Both the position numbers and the translations under genes were made by a program. DNA of 64,000 nucleotides from contig CABJAS010000009.1 in the NCBI GenBank assembly GCA_902363625.1, forward strand, positions 62,001 through 126,000, written 5' to 3'. A model generated the notes under the pieces. That model did not search any database. It saw only the letters and a program-made list of their open reading frames with translations, and was not told the DNA's origin. Origin of the DNA: Clostridiaceae bacterium (GTDB taxonomy: Bacteria > Bacillota_I > Bacilli_A > Erysipelotrichales > Coprobacillaceae). Shown one piece after another: positions 7,991-18,650 of this stretch (position 1 is its first letter; every line of letters starts with the position of its first letter).

Positions 7991-10900
7991 TCATCGTACA
8001 TAACTCTTTGATTTTAGCTTTGATTCCATGTCATTATCTTCTGCAATTTCTCCATCGTCGATGATGGCAGGATCTTTCTCTTCCAATTTTAATTCCATGG
8101 TTAATTGTGATAACCGCTTTGTCTTTTCTTGTAGCTCGGCTTCACGTTCAAACGGCTTTTCTACCTCTTCCTTTGCCGTATTCAATTGTACTTGGAGTGC
8201 ATACAAATCCTGCTCTGTTTCCTCTAAGATCTTATCCATACTTTTGAGTACATTATTGATGCGGGTTATGTTTCCTAATTTATCAGTTCCTAAAATAATA
8301 GGGTGGTGCCAGCGATGATTAAGAGAAATGACATATTCAAGTGTTGCTGAACTGAAAGAAACCGCCATCTGAAAAGAACGGTATTCACCGATTACTTTTG
8401 GGTCTTGTGTTGCATCTTTACGCAGTTCCATCAGCATATTGCCTGCTTCTGCTTTATCATTGTATAAAACACCATCTAAGATCATACCGGGGAACCCATC
8501 GGATTCAGGAAGGGGATGCTCATCTCTTAGCTTGATATCTGCTTTCAGACATTCTATTTCTTCTGTATCATCTGCTATCTTTTTAGGTAGAACTTTTAAT
8601 ATACTATCCTGTAATTCAAATATCTGATTCTTATAACTCGCTTTCAGCATATTCAGTTTATTGACTTCCATTTCCAGATTGCATCGTTCAATCAGCTTGG
8701 GATCACCGCAGGCAATGGCTTTTATTTCCGCAAAGTTCAGCACTGCTTCATCGATTTCTTCCATCGTCCTTTGTGGTGTTTTTCCAGTCAGAACCTGCGA
8801 TATGAACTGCTGTTTTTTCTCAATCGTCTGATAGAGATACGCATCAAATGTCGATTCCGTAACATAGCGGTAGACATAAACAAGTTCATTGATATTTCCT
8901 TGTCGGATACCTCGTCCTCGTCTTTGTTCAAGATCTCGTGGCCTCCAAGGACAATCCAGATCATGCAACGCAACAATCAAATCCTGTGCATTGGTTCCAG
9001 CACCCATCTTGCTTGTTGAGCCGATCAATACCCTCACATTTCCTTGACGAACATCACTAAACAGCGCTTTCTTTTGTATATCGGTTTTCGCATCATGGAT
9101 AAAAGCTATCTGCTCTGAGGGCATTCCTTTTCCAATCAGCTTCTTTTTTATCTCATCGTAGACGTTCGTAAATTCTGGAAAGTTTTTTGCTTCATAACCA
9201 TCTTCGCTCTTTTCCATATCGATGATATATTTTGAATCTTTCTTAGGTGTTGATAGATCACAGAATACCATCTGTGTTCCTTTGATTTCTGCTGATTCCT
9301 CCCACAGCCTATACACATTATCAATACAGGCGTTGACTTTACTTGCTTCATTTTCCGGCAGCAGAGGATTGATCAATCTTTGTTCCAATGCCACTTTACG
9401 ACCATCCGATGTAATCTTCAACATATTATCTTCATAGGGCTGAACAGCACGATCACGTACCTTTTCTGCACGTTCACCCAACTGCTGTATCATCAATGAT
9501 TGTTCCTCACTGGCTGGTACAGAAGCCACTTCAAACTGTGCCTTTGGTACTGGCAAGTCTAACGTTTCTGCCGTTTGGATATCGGCAACTTCACGAAACA
9601 TGGTCATCAGTTCTGGCAGATTATAGAACTTTGAGAACCTTGTTTTCATTCTGAATCCGCTGCCTTCAGGTGACAGTTCCATCGCAGTAACCGTTTCTCC
9701 AAAACTAGATGCCCATGCGTCAAAAGATTCCAAGCCATACTTTCGCAGGACGTTATACTGCAGATATCTCTGCATAGTATATAATTCTGCCATGCTGTTG
9801 GATATTGCTGTTCCTGTCGCAAAGACAACGCCACGATAATTGGTAAGTTCATCAAGGTATTGCGTCTTCATAAACAAGTCGCTGGCACGTTGTGAATCCG
9901 TCTGTGATATACCGGATACATTCCTCATCTTAGAATACAGAAATAGATTCTTAAAGAGGTCTGCCTCATCCACAAACATCATATCGATTCCCAGTTGTTC
10001 AAAGCATAGGATGTCATCTTTGTTTGTAGAATCATTTAATTTCTTCAATTTCACCTCGAGTTTCACTTGCATTTTTTCAAGCTGTTTGATCGTAAAGCGT
10101 TCTCCATCCTGTTCTCTAAGCATTTGAATATTTGCCGATATTTCAACAACCTGTCTTTCGATAATAGCTTTCTGTCGCTCTGCTGAAACCGGCATCTTGA
10201 TAAATTGACTGTGTGTAATGATGATTCCATCCCATTCGCCAGTCGCAATACGTGAGAAGAACTTATGACGATTCGCTTTCGAAAGTGTGTCCTTCGTGGC
10301 TACCAATATATTGGCACTTGGATATAAGCGATAGAAATCAGAAGCGAAGTCACCGATGATGTTATTGGGAACGACATAGATGGCCTTATGACAAAAGCCT
10401 AATCGTTTGCTTTCCATTCCTGCCGCAATCATTTCAAATGTTTTACCTGCTCCAACACAATGAGCCAGCAGTGTATTTCCACCATAGAGAATGCGTGCAA
10501 TTGCATCCTTTTGATGCTTACGCAAGCTGATATCCGGATTCATTCCTGCAAAAGATAAGATACTGCCATCGTACGCTCTGTTTCGAATAGAATTAAATTT
10601 TTCATTATAGATATCACACAAACGTTCTCTTCTTTCAGGGTCTAGCCATATCCATTCTGTAAATTTGGCTTTGATGATATCTTGTTTATCCTGTGCGACT
10701 GCTGTTTCCTTCTTGTTAAGAACACGAACCTCTTTGCCATCATCATCCGTAACGGTATCAAATACCTTTACATCACGTAGATTCAAGGTGTTCTCTATGA
10801 TCTTATAACCACTAACACGTTTTGTTCCATACGTCTTTGTTGCTTTTACGCCTTTATCCATCGTCTTCTTTGTTACCATCCACTCCTGTGTGCTGGATAC

Positions 10901-13900
10901 ATAAAGAATATCGATATATTTATGATTCCAATCTGGTGTATCCAAAAGCTCATACATGAATTCTTTATAGTATTCGATTGGTATCCAAGTGGTTCCTAAA
11001 CGAACGCTGATATCACCGGCTTTGATTCTTTCTGGCTGTACCGCCTGCAATGCTGCTACATTGCGTTCATAAAGTTGAGGATCTTTTTGTGCTGCATGTT
11101 TTGCGAACACCAGCTTTTCTCGTACATCTCCTGACAGATATTCATCTGCTGTTTCGTAATAGGGTTCTCCATTTTCATTCGTATTTTGTGGATTCGCATA
11201 AATAACCTGCTGTAGATTTTTGATTAAATCTTCCTTTGGAATATCTGATATCTGCATCATAAAATCAAAGTCAATATGTCCTTTTTCAGCCATGCTGACA
11301 GTCAGTGCTTCACTGGCTGTCTTAACTGTAGTCACTGTTTTATGTGGCTTAATCGTACGCTTTGAAAAGATATCTGCCTTTCTTTTGAGCGTCTTATCAT
11401 CATTCAATACTTCCAATGAACAAATCAGACTGTAGGAACTATCATCCTGAAAGGCTAGTTTATTCGCTCGACTATTCAGTAAATTATACTTTGCAATAAA
11501 GGAATCATAGAGGCTGTTAAGATGTTCCTGCTCTTGTTTGATCGCTGTTTCTGAACAATCATTGCTCTGTAATTCAATTACTTTTCGCATACTATCTCGG
11601 ATATGGATCATGCCTCTTATGCGATTTTCAGCTGTTTTGGAAGTTTTGTAAGGATACATCCTGCTGTTCTCACGGTAATAGATGTTGCCATCATATAGGC
11701 AATAACTGAAATTTCGTACCGTTGGGTCTGCTGGTATGGACATATCTTCTTCATCGACAAACAAGGCAGGGGCAGTATTGATTTCAGCTGAGATATTCGC
11801 CATTGCCTGTGACAGCTGTTCCTTTAGATTTCTATCTTCAAATGGCTTACAGGCAGTAGAAATCCCATACTGTGAGGTTTCCTCAACCATAGTTCCCAGT
11901 ACCATTTCTGGATGTTCAATATAATAAGAGTTCATCTTGATTCCGTTATTATCTTCATCGATATTGATCCAGTCTGGTTCATATTCCAATGGCTTTTCAC
12001 GCTTCTGCAAGACAAGAATATCCGTTGTAACTCGTGTGCCGGCATTGGCTGTAAACGTATCATCCGGTAATCGGATAGCACCTAACAGATCTGCTCTTTG
12101 TGCAATATACTTTCTAACGTTACGGTTGCTTTTATCCATGGTGAACTTGGAAGTCAAGAAAATAATGACACCACCAACCTTGACCTTATCCAAGGCTTTC
12201 GCAAAAAAGTAATCGTGTATCATAAATCTTTGTTGATTGTACTTTGCATCAAAAACAGGTATCTGGCCATAGGGAACATTTCCAATGACTGCATCAAAAA
12301 TATTGTCCGGAATTTCTGTGTTTTCAAAACCTTGTATAGCGATCGTAGCCTTTTGGTATAACTGCTGAGCAATCTTACCAGAAACTTCATCAAGTTCTAC
12401 ACCATAGAAACTGCAATCCATCTCATCCGGCTGCATACCCATGAAATGACCTATGCCACAGGATGGCTCCAGCAGATTACCATCTTTCAATCCCATATCT
12501 GCCAATTTCTGATAAATGGCTTCTATCACAATCGGTGGCGTATAAAAGGCAGTCAGAGTTGATCCTCTAGCTGCCTTGTATTCTGATTCATTTAACAAAC
12601 CTTTTAATTCCTCATATTCCTGCTTCCAGTTTTCCTTTGTGTCATCGAACGCATCCGGCAAAGCACCCCATCCAACATAGTGAGATAAGGTTTCCTGTTC
12701 CTCTGGAGTAGCAAGCCTTTGTTCCTGTTCCAGCTGCTTCAATAAGCGGATTGCTGTCACATTGGCTTTGTATTTCTCCTTCAACCCACCAGTGCCTAAA
12801 TCATAATCTGTTATTCTATAATTGCGTCGATCTCTATTAAGAACATCTGGAAGCAGTCTATGTGATGTAATATGACTGGCTGTTGACCTGCTGGTTTCTG
12901 ATGGTGTTTCAACTAAGACTTCATCAGGAATGGCAGGTTCATCTTTTTCAGCCGGTGCTTTTTGTTTTTCATCATCCGCATCTGCAATCAATATGGATAT
13001 GCGATTCTGTGAATCATCATCAAAGGTTTCACGAAACCATTTCAGTTCATCGTCGCTTCCATCAAAACTTGAGACATGACCATCATCCCCATATTTAACA
13101 TCAATCGAATAGTTATCTGGAAATACTCTGACTGTTTCTAAAATATACTCATGATCTATAATGTTGTGAAGCCATTGCGTCGTGAATTCATTCAGTTCCT
13201 GTTCAAGCTCAGGGTTTAGAATCTCATCGCCATCAAATTCAACACGGCGATAGTAATTCATATTATCCTGTTGGAACGTCCTTGCATGGAGCTTTTCATG
13301 TTCTGTATCTAACTCAAATTCCATATCAGGATCTGCCATCATATCGCCATTAAGTTCATAGTAATGGCTCATTGCGATACGGTTATTATCTATCACCTCG
13401 ATAGAAAATGGCATCATATGCCCACCTGCAACAAAATGCATATACTCTGATTCTCCCGATACGATCAAGGGAGCAATTTTTTTCAACAACATGAAGTTCT
13501 CATGAGCATGATCAGTGGTTTCAATTAGATGTACATTTTCTTTTCCGTCAAGTAGCAGTGGTACAAGAGAAGAAATGTGCAGTTTGGGTTCATCGCCATA
13601 ATGCTCCATAAAAGCATCAAAGGCTTTGGTACCTCCATCAAATTCTGAAAGATTACCGTCTGCTGCATAAGCTATCTTAGTGTTGGAACCAAGAAGTGCC
13701 ATCTTGATAGTTTGCAAACGATAGTTTCTATCTGTAATGCTCCTAATGAATTCGTTCGCAAATTCATTCATCTGCTGTTCTTCGTTATAGTCATTCACTT
13801 CTCCATCGACCAACTCTACTTTTTCCGTTTCGCCAAATTCAGTAATTTCACGAATATCCATTGTTTCAAACGAGGGTTCAAATGCAAATACATATTCCTT

Positions 13901-16900
13901 GAAATCATCCTTTGATTCTTCACGTATCCGCAAAACATTTTTCATATGAGAGATCGTAATCAGACTGGAATCATCTTCGTTTGTAAAATCCATGTAATTG
14001 GATTCTTCATTTGCAATCAACGGAGCAATTTTGTTAAGAAGAACGAAGTTTTGATAACCAAGGGTATTTCTCTCCTTATCCGATAACATCTGAATGCCAA
14101 CTTCTCTTTTTGGTATTTCATATACGAGCTTGTCTGGATCATAAAGATAACCGTTACGAAAGTCATGAACGAGGGCTTCGTCAACTTCCTCTTTGTACAA
14201 TTCAATGCACTTATCTACTTCTCCATCCCTTACATCATCCTCATATAACTGAATGGTCATGAGATCGTCATCGATTAATTCGATATTCCCATAGATACGC
14301 TGATTTTTCAGTTTCACGAAAACAAAATCTCCAGTATTGTATCTAGGTTCATTTTGTGAAATAAATGCGTTATAAGAAGCTTTGATTTCTGTACCCTGTG
14401 TCATATCACTTCCTCTGAATTGAGCATAGAGAACACTGATTTCCTCACGCAGGATTTCAGCTTTTGCGACGATATGCGAATCATTTCCTTCGAGGATAAC
14501 CTCATTCAAATATCTGATATAATCCTCAAGACCCGCAATATCATTCAGCATGATTTCTGTATCTTCTGTTTTACATTCGTATCCTGAGTTTTTATAAGCT
14601 TCATATTCATTCATTAAGGAAGTCATGACAGTGGCAATTGATCGTTTTACATCAAGTATCGGTTCATAAGGTGTGCTTGTCCACGGTTCTTTCTTCACAT
14701 TAAAAAGTGTGTAAGTCCCATAGTAATACTCCTGAACATGAGAAAGAGCCTCTATCATGCGACTATAATCACTGGCTGTTTCATCAGTGTTATGAAGTGC
14801 GATATTCATTATGTCTAATACATGCTTCACATTATCTTTGTTGCCAATGAATGTAAACAGTGTCTTATCCTCATATGAATAACCCTTGTTGATATGATAA
14901 GGACGAAGATTGTGAAGCGGTAGACGGAAAAAGAAATGCTCAATATCTCTAACGATCGCTTTTCGTTCATAATCATCCATACCAAGGATTTCTTCTGGTT
15001 TTAAATATTTATTATAACCGATCAAATAAGCGATTCTATCCGCAACATCTTTCCATTTCAGCAATTTTTCAGCGTTTGGTTTATCATAGGAGCCTGTTTT
15101 GATTTGAATTCCTTTACCGTCAGACCAATAATAACTAGACCCGCCATCTCCCCATATTTTCTTGAGAAACTTAATACGTTCGCTTTTACTGCCATGGTTC
15201 TTAAAGAATGAATAGGTGTCATATTTTTGATCAACAAAGCGATCATTTGCGATGACATCATCAATCATGTCTTGGGTAATGAAATATGAATAATCTGTAG
15301 TTTCATAATCAGCTGCATGAAATATCAAATGGGGGATAGCAAGATGCTCTACAAGAGGAATCATCTTATCCGGTGCATACCGATTCCATCCATTTCGCAT
15401 AAGAGATGGATCGTTCTGATAATCTTTATTGAACTCATGGAGTGCCTGCAACGTCCTGTCATAGAACTCCTTTGTCTGCAGCAGTTCTGCTATCTTAGGA
15501 GGCCCTTCAATAAACATTAAACTGGCATGTTCACGAAGTTCCATCATATGATCACTATGGTCATAATCCATATCCTGACACATATACATCAACGTTTCTG
15601 CGACTTCACGATATTCAAAATCTTTTAGCTTATCCAGATCATCTTGTGACATATAGCGTCCTTGATTCAATAAATTACGAATCCCTTTGGCACAATCCTC
15701 CCAGCTTAGTTCCTGCTTCTCAAAGGTATTAACGATACCTTTTCCCCATGCTATCTGAAACCCATCTACATTCCATGTGTAAGCTATATTACGCTGGTTG
15801 ATAATGAATCCATTACTTCCTTTTTTATACAAATCTTTCAAAAACTTCGCATTATCTTCAATAGGCTGATCAAGCGAGAAATAAACGGCAATCTTGAATT
15901 TATCACGAGCAAACACCGTACCGTCTGCCAGCACCGCATCCACGATATACTGGGGTAAAGCAAATGGCTTCTTTACGTTGTCTGATTCAGTATGCTCCAA
16001 AGGTTCCATATCGAATAGATTCAGCTGCTGTTCCTCTGTAGTCGGGATAGGTTTTGCAGGAATAGAGAGATACATATTGCGTTCGATCATATCTCCAATG
16101 AAGTTTGTAACATCTTCCCAAGATACATATTCCTGATGGTCAGGATTGGATAAACTGCCTTTCCAAACCTTTAATGCATTTAATTCTTCCTCTAGATAAT
16201 AGCCCATCCTTTCTTCCTGATATAAAGTTTCAACAAATGTTTTTGTAAAGCTCTCCTTTACATAAGCAAGTCGATGTTTCATATCATCATAGAATTCAAA
16301 AACAGCGCTTATATCTTTGTTTTTATGCTTTCTGAACTTATCGTATTTTATAAGTGCTTCGTATTCATCAAACGTAAAAAAAGCAGGCATCTTATAGGAT
16401 ATTCCTGCTTCTTCATTCGTGATTAGTTGTAAATCAGTTCGTCTCTGATCAGTTCGTGAACTGTCTCCTCGATGTAATTCATCTGTTGAACCCATTCCAA
16501 CTGATTGGCTTCCTTCAGTTGCTCGTTCACTCCCAGACGCTCCATCATCTGTTTGGTCATCAACTCTTTTCTCTGATTGGCGGTCTTGTCGATCTCCTGC
16601 AGATGTTGATTCAATTTCTGAGTGGTCAACAGGTTCGTAAACAGGATTGGACGGTGTTCCTTGAGATACTTCCTTCTCATTCGTCCGTATTTGCCAAGTG
16701 GTATCTGCTCTTCCTGTGCTAATGTCAGGTTGGGAATCTGATATTCTCCCATCTGTATATATTCTAGTTTCATTTTCTTCTATGCTCCTTTCTTTTTCAG
16801 TAGGCGGTTTTACATCTTCATTGTATAAAGCCGATTCACTTTTGACAAATGTGCGATTTAAAGTTTCTTCCCGCATCATCAAAAGAACAGTTTTCCTGAT

Positions 16901-17623
16901 TTCCCCGATTATCATCTGTCCCAAATCTTTTGTAGGAACACCTAACGCATTCAGACAATCAATCGTATTGAATTGTGATACCTGTCGCAGGCTTTCTTCA
17001 CTGATATAATCATCCGCATTGATACCACATCGTGTCAACGCAGCATAGGCAACACTGTTTGTTAAAATATCCTGATAGATAATGGCTGTATTTTGTTCAT
17101 CCAGTTCTTCAAGGAATGAATCAGTTTTTGCATAAGTCAGATCCATAAGATAATCGCTGATGTTATCCTCAACAATATTCACAGAAGCTGAGATCACTGC
17201 TTCTGTTAGGTTCCCCATAGCGTTTAAGGGACCGAATCTATCTGCTAATGTCGTTATAACTTCTTTTTCAAATCGCTCCTGCATCGACCATACAGGTACT
17301 AGTCTTGTGTTATGGGTTTCTCTTGTATCTGAGATATCAAAATAATATTTCAGACGTGTAAATTCTTCATATTCTGAATCAAATACCGCAATTCCTTTAG
17401 AACCTGTTTTTATCCAAAGCCCATAACGCTTATTCCATTCTTCCATTTCCAGCACAGCTGTTGCATCTGGACGTTGAGCATAGATCAAAACCATATCCGC
17501 AAATGGTAAGCGGTAGTTCCGGCAGGCAGACCGTAAGAATGCTGCCCAGTTTTGTTCATTGCGGGATATTTCTTTCAGTGTTTGCTGATAAAGTATTGTG
17601 GCATCATGATATCGCATTGCCAT
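7991..17623 (-). CDS. Giant ICE DNA methylase-helicase fusion protein
   Basis: 3210 aa, large even for this ICE family. The order is: N-terminal LtrC/ArdC-like region (about 1-100; NWAAFLRSACRNYRLPFADM); a long middle with several acidic YodL-like or DUF repeats (about 480-1560); an adenine-specific methylase-like domain with SAM motif LEPSCGIGHF near 1717 and catalytic-type NVPYG near 1779 (instead of NPPY); then an SNF2/DEAD-type helicase with Walker A HCVGAGKT near 2384, FVDEADLF near 2550 and motif VI RRGRGIRQG near 2900; and a C-terminal coiled coil. Such proteins are thought to protect or process incoming element DNA, possibly against restriction. SD AAGGAGG is 7 nt from the ATG. The reading frame is intact throughout. 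Confidence 0.92.
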   Translation of the reverse strand: MAMRYHDATILYQQTLKEISRNEQNWAAFLRSACRNYRLPFADMVLIYAQRPDATAVLEMEEWNKRYGLWIKTGSKGIAVFDSEYEEFTRLKYYFDISDTRETHNTRLVPVWSMQERFEKEVITTLADRFGPLNAMGNLTEAVISASVNIVEDNISDYLMDLTYAKTDSFLEELDEQNTAIIYQDILTNSVAYAALTRCGINADDYISEESLRQVSQFNTIDCLNALGVPTKDLGQMIIGEIRKTVLLMMREETLNRTFVKSESALYNEDVKPPTEKERSIEENETRIYTDGRISDSQPDISTGRADTTWQIRTNEKEVSQGTPSNPVYEPVDHSEIESTSAGDRQDRQSEKRVDDQTDDGASGSERATEGSQSVGMGSTDELHRGDSSRTDQRRTDLQLITNEEAGISYKMPAFFTFDEYEALIKYDKFRKHKNKDISAVFEFYDDMKHRLAYVKESFTKTFVETLYQEERMGYYLEEELNALKVWKGSLSNPDHQEYVSWEDVTNFIGDMIERNMYLSIPAKPIPTTEEQQLNLFDMEPLEHTESDNVKKPFALPQYIVDAVLADGTVFARDKFKIAVYFSLDQPIEDNAKFLKDLYKKGSNGFIINQRNIAYTWNVDGFQIAWGKGIVNTFEKQELSWEDCAKGIRNLLNQGRYMSQDDLDKLKDFEYREVAETLMYMCQDMDYDHSDHMMELREHASLMFIEGPPKIAELLQTKEFYDRTLQALHEFNKDYQNDPSLMRNGWNRYAPDKMIPLVEHLAIPHLIFHAADYETTDYSYFITQDMIDDVIANDRFVDQKYDTYSFFKNHGSKSERIKFLKKIWGDGGSSYYWSDGKGIQIKTGSYDKPNAEKLLKWKDVADRIAYLIGYNKYLKPEEILGMDDYERKAIVRDIEHFFFRLPLHNLRPYHINKGYSYEDKTLFTFIGNKDNVKHVLDIMNIALHNTDETASDYSRMIEALSHVQEYYYGTYTLFNVKKEPWTSTPYEPILDVKRSIATVMTSLMNEYEAYKNSGYECKTEDTEIMLNDIAGLEDYIRYLNEVILEGNDSHIVAKAEILREEISVLYAQFRGSDMTQGTEIKASYNAFISQNEPRYNTGDFVFVKLKNQRIYGNIELIDDDLMTIQLYEDDVRDGEVDKCIELYKEEVDEALVHDFRNGYLYDPDKLVYEIPKREVGIQMLSDKERNTLGYQNFVLLNKIAPLIANEESNYMDFTNEDDSSLITISHMKNVLRIREESKDDFKEYVFAFEPSFETMDIREITEFGETEKVELVDGEVNDYNEEQQMNEFANEFIRSITDRNYRLQTIKMALLGSNTKIAYAADGNLSEFDGGTKAFDAFMEHYGDEPKLHISSLVPLLLDGKENVHLIETTDHAHENFMLLKKIAPLIVSGESEYMHFVAGGHMMPFSIEVIDNNRIAMSHYYELNGDMMADPDMEFELDTEHEKLHARTFQQDNMNYYRRVEFDGDEILNPELEQELNEFTTQWLHNIIDHEYILETVRVFPDNYSIDVKYGDDGHVSSFDGSDDELKWFRETFDDDSQNRISILIADADDEKQKAPAEKDEPAIPDEVLVETPSETSRSTASHITSHRLLPDVLNRDRRNYRITDYDLGTGGLKEKYKANVTAIRLLKQLEQEQRLATPEEQETLSHYVGWGALPDAFDDTKENWKQEYEELKGLLNESEYKAARGSTLTAFYTPPIVIEAIYQKLADMGLKDGNLLEPSCGIGHFMGMQPDEMDCSFYGVELDEVSGKIAQQLYQKATIAIQGFENTEIPDNIFDAVIGNVPYGQIPVFDAKYNQQRFMIHDYFFAKALDKVKVGGVIIFLTSKFTMDKSNRNVRKYIAQRADLLGAIRLPDDTFTANAGTRVTTDILVLQKREKPLEYEPDWINIDEDNNGIKMNSYYIEHPEMVLGTMVEETSQYGISTACKPFEDRNLKEQLSQAMANISAEINTAPALFVDEEDMSIPADPTVRNFSYCLYDGNIYYRENSRMYPYKTSKTAENRIRGMIHIRDSMRKVIELQSNDCSETAIKQEQEHLNSLYDSFIAKYNLLNSRANKLAFQDDSSYSLICSLEVLNDDKTLKRKADIFSKRTIKPHKTVTTVKTASEALTVSMAEKGHIDFDFMMQISDIPKEDLIKNLQQVIYANPQNTNENGEPYYETADEYLSGDVREKLVFAKHAAQKDPQLYERNVAALQAVQPERIKAGDISVRLGTTWIPIEYYKEFMYELLDTPDWNHKYIDILYVSSTQEWMVTKKTMDKGVKATKTYGTKRVSGYKIIENTLNLRDVKVFDTVTDDDGKEVRVLNKKETAVAQDKQDIIKAKFTEWIWLDPERRERLCDIYNEKFNSIRNRAYDGSILSFAGMNPDISLRKHQKDAIARILYGGNTLLAHCVGAGKTFEMIAAGMESKRLGFCHKAIYVVPNNIIGDFASDFYRLYPSANILVATKDTLSKANRHKFFSRIATGEWDGIIITHSQFIKMPVSAERQKAIIERQVVEISANIQMLREQDGERFTIKQLEKMQVKLEVKLKKLNDSTNKDDILCFEQLGIDMMFVDEADLFKNLFLYSKMRNVSGISQTDSQRASDLFMKTQYLDELTNYRGVVFATGTAISNSMAELYTMQRYLQYNVLRKYGLESFDAWASSFGETVTAMELSPEGSGFRMKTRFSKFYNLPELMTMFREVADIQTAETLDLPVPKAQFEVASVPASEEQSLMIQQLGERAEKVRDRAVQPYEDNMLKITSDGRKVALEQRLINPLLPENEASKVNACIDNVYRLWEESAEIKGTQMVFCDLSTPKKDSKYIIDMEKSEDGYEAKNFPEFTNVYDEIKKKLIGKGMPSEQIAFIHDAKTDIQKKALFSDVRQGNVRVLIGSTSKMGAGTNAQDLIVALHDLDCPWRPRDLEQRRGRGIRQGNINELVYVYRYVTESTFDAYLYQTIEKKQQFISQVLTGKTPQRTMEEIDEAVLNFAEIKAIACGDPKLIERCNLEMEVNKLNMLKASYKNQIFELQDSILKVLPKKIADDTEEIECLKADIKLRDEHPLPESDGFPGMILDGVLYNDKAEAGNMLMELRKDATQDPKVIGEYRSFQMAVSFSSATLEYVISLNHRWHHPIILGTDKLGNITRINNVLKSMDKILEETEQDLYALQVQLNTAKEEVEKPFEREAELQEKTKRLSQLTMELKLEEKDPAIIDDGEIAEDNDMESKLKSKSYVR

Positions 17624-17698
17624 TGTAACACCTCCTTAACGTATGTCATTGCTCTTTATGAACTCTCATAACCGATATCTTTGTAAGCAGCAAATGGT

Positions 17699-18490
17699 TT
17701 ATCGTTCTCTATCATTACGTTCCTTAGACTTTTTGATATGTGACTTGCTTCTTTCTTTTTCCATGATGATTTTATTATCCAGCATATCATGACTTCTTAT
17801 CTCAAAATCTTTGAACGCTTTTGCATAATCATTGAAATAATGTCCCTGATCATACCCATGATTGCGATTCTGTGTTGTATCCCATGTTACATATCGCTGG
17901 GAGGCTTTTTTGTTATATGCCAGCACGATCGCATTGTGACCACAGATTGCCTCAGCAATGATTTTATAGTTTTGATTGACTTCCTGATACAGATTCTGAA
18001 TATCCGGAACATCTTTTCTGACTGTAGAAAGTAATTCATGTGTGATGCCATGTGTTTGACAATAAGCAAGATATAGCTGCAAACCATGTTCTGCATTGAT
18101 TTCTCCTCTAAGTTCATTTATGCAGTACCAATGACCTGCATGATCCTCTAATGGCATGTATTTTATCTGGTAGCCATCTTCTAAATCATCCAGCAGATAG
18201 GAATCCACATTATAATCCCAATCAGGTACGATACCATATTCTGTATGTCCTTGATTATCTAATTGAATCTCACAAATATGAGAAGAATCCGATTCATTAT
18301 GTGCCAGCGCTTTGACTTGAATCGTCCCATCCTCTTGCTGTTTATCAAGGATATAATCAATGTACATATTTTCTTCATCATTCACTATCAAGCATTCATA
18401 TACATCGCTAAGATGATTTTCATTCTTGAACCGCAAATCATTCCAGTGCTTTGCAAGTTGATTGATTGTATTTTCTATATTTTTATCCAC
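17699..18490 (-). CDS. Unknown ICE protein, 263 aa
   Basis: I do not recognise a domain. The protein is acidic in its first 130 residues, with a beta-rich run (IQVKALAHNESDSSHICEI, then DWDYNVDSYLLDDL), helical in the centre, and basic at the end (KERSKSHIKKSKERNDRER). A central motif, ICGHNAIVLAYNKKASQRYVTW, reads like a short alpha/beta domain seen in YodL-type ICE proteins; this is only a resemblance. The start is GTG at 18490 with AAGGAGG nine bases upstream. It overlaps the 55-aa gene by 8 nt and precedes the helicase-methylase, so it belongs to the same transcript. Confidence 0.8.
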   Translation of the reverse strand: MDKNIENTINQLAKHWNDLRFKNENHLSDVYECLIVNDEENMYIDYILDKQQEDGTIQVKALAHNESDSSHICEIQLDNQGHTEYGIVPDWDYNVDSYLLDDLEDGYQIKYMPLEDHAGHWYCINELRGEINAEHGLQLYLAYCQTHGITHELLSTVRKDVPDIQNLYQEVNQNYKIIAEAICGHNAIVLAYNKKASQRYVTWDTTQNRNHGYDQGHYFNDYAKAFKDFEIRSHDMLDNKIIMEKERSKSHIKKSKERNDRER

Positions 18491-18650
18491 GTTTTGATTC
18501 CTCCTTAAACGGAAAAGAGGAAAGCGTATAGCCTTCCTCTATCAACTTTATTTCTATACTTTTGATTTTTCTCATTCTCAGCATGATCTTAATTGCCGAA
18601 ATTAACGCAATACTGGTTATGATGCAAATGATAACAATATCATTATTCAT
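18483..18650 (-). CDS. Small single-pass membrane protein
   Basis: 55 aa. One hydrophobic segment near the N-terminus (NDIVIICIITSIALISAI) is followed by a basic patch and a short polar tail. The ATG overlaps the stop of the Cna-B surface protein gene (ATGAATAA, 8 nt) and the stop overlaps the next gene by 8 nt, so translation is probably coupled on both sides. Function unknown; its position suggests a helper in display of the surface protein. A strong hairpin with T-run lies inside its 3' coding part. Confidence 0.65.
   Translation of the reverse strand: MNNDIVIICIITSIALISAIKIMLRMRKIKSIEIKLIEEGYTLSSFPFKEESKRG
18513..18540 (-). terminator. Hairpin with short T-run inside the end of the 55-aa gene
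   Basis: Minus strand AGAGGAAGGC pairs with GCTTTCCTCT (10 bp with one G-U) around a 5-nt loop, followed by TTTT. It sits in coding sequence just before the SD of the 263-aa gene. It is an attenuator-like element rather than an operon end. Confidence 0.5.
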
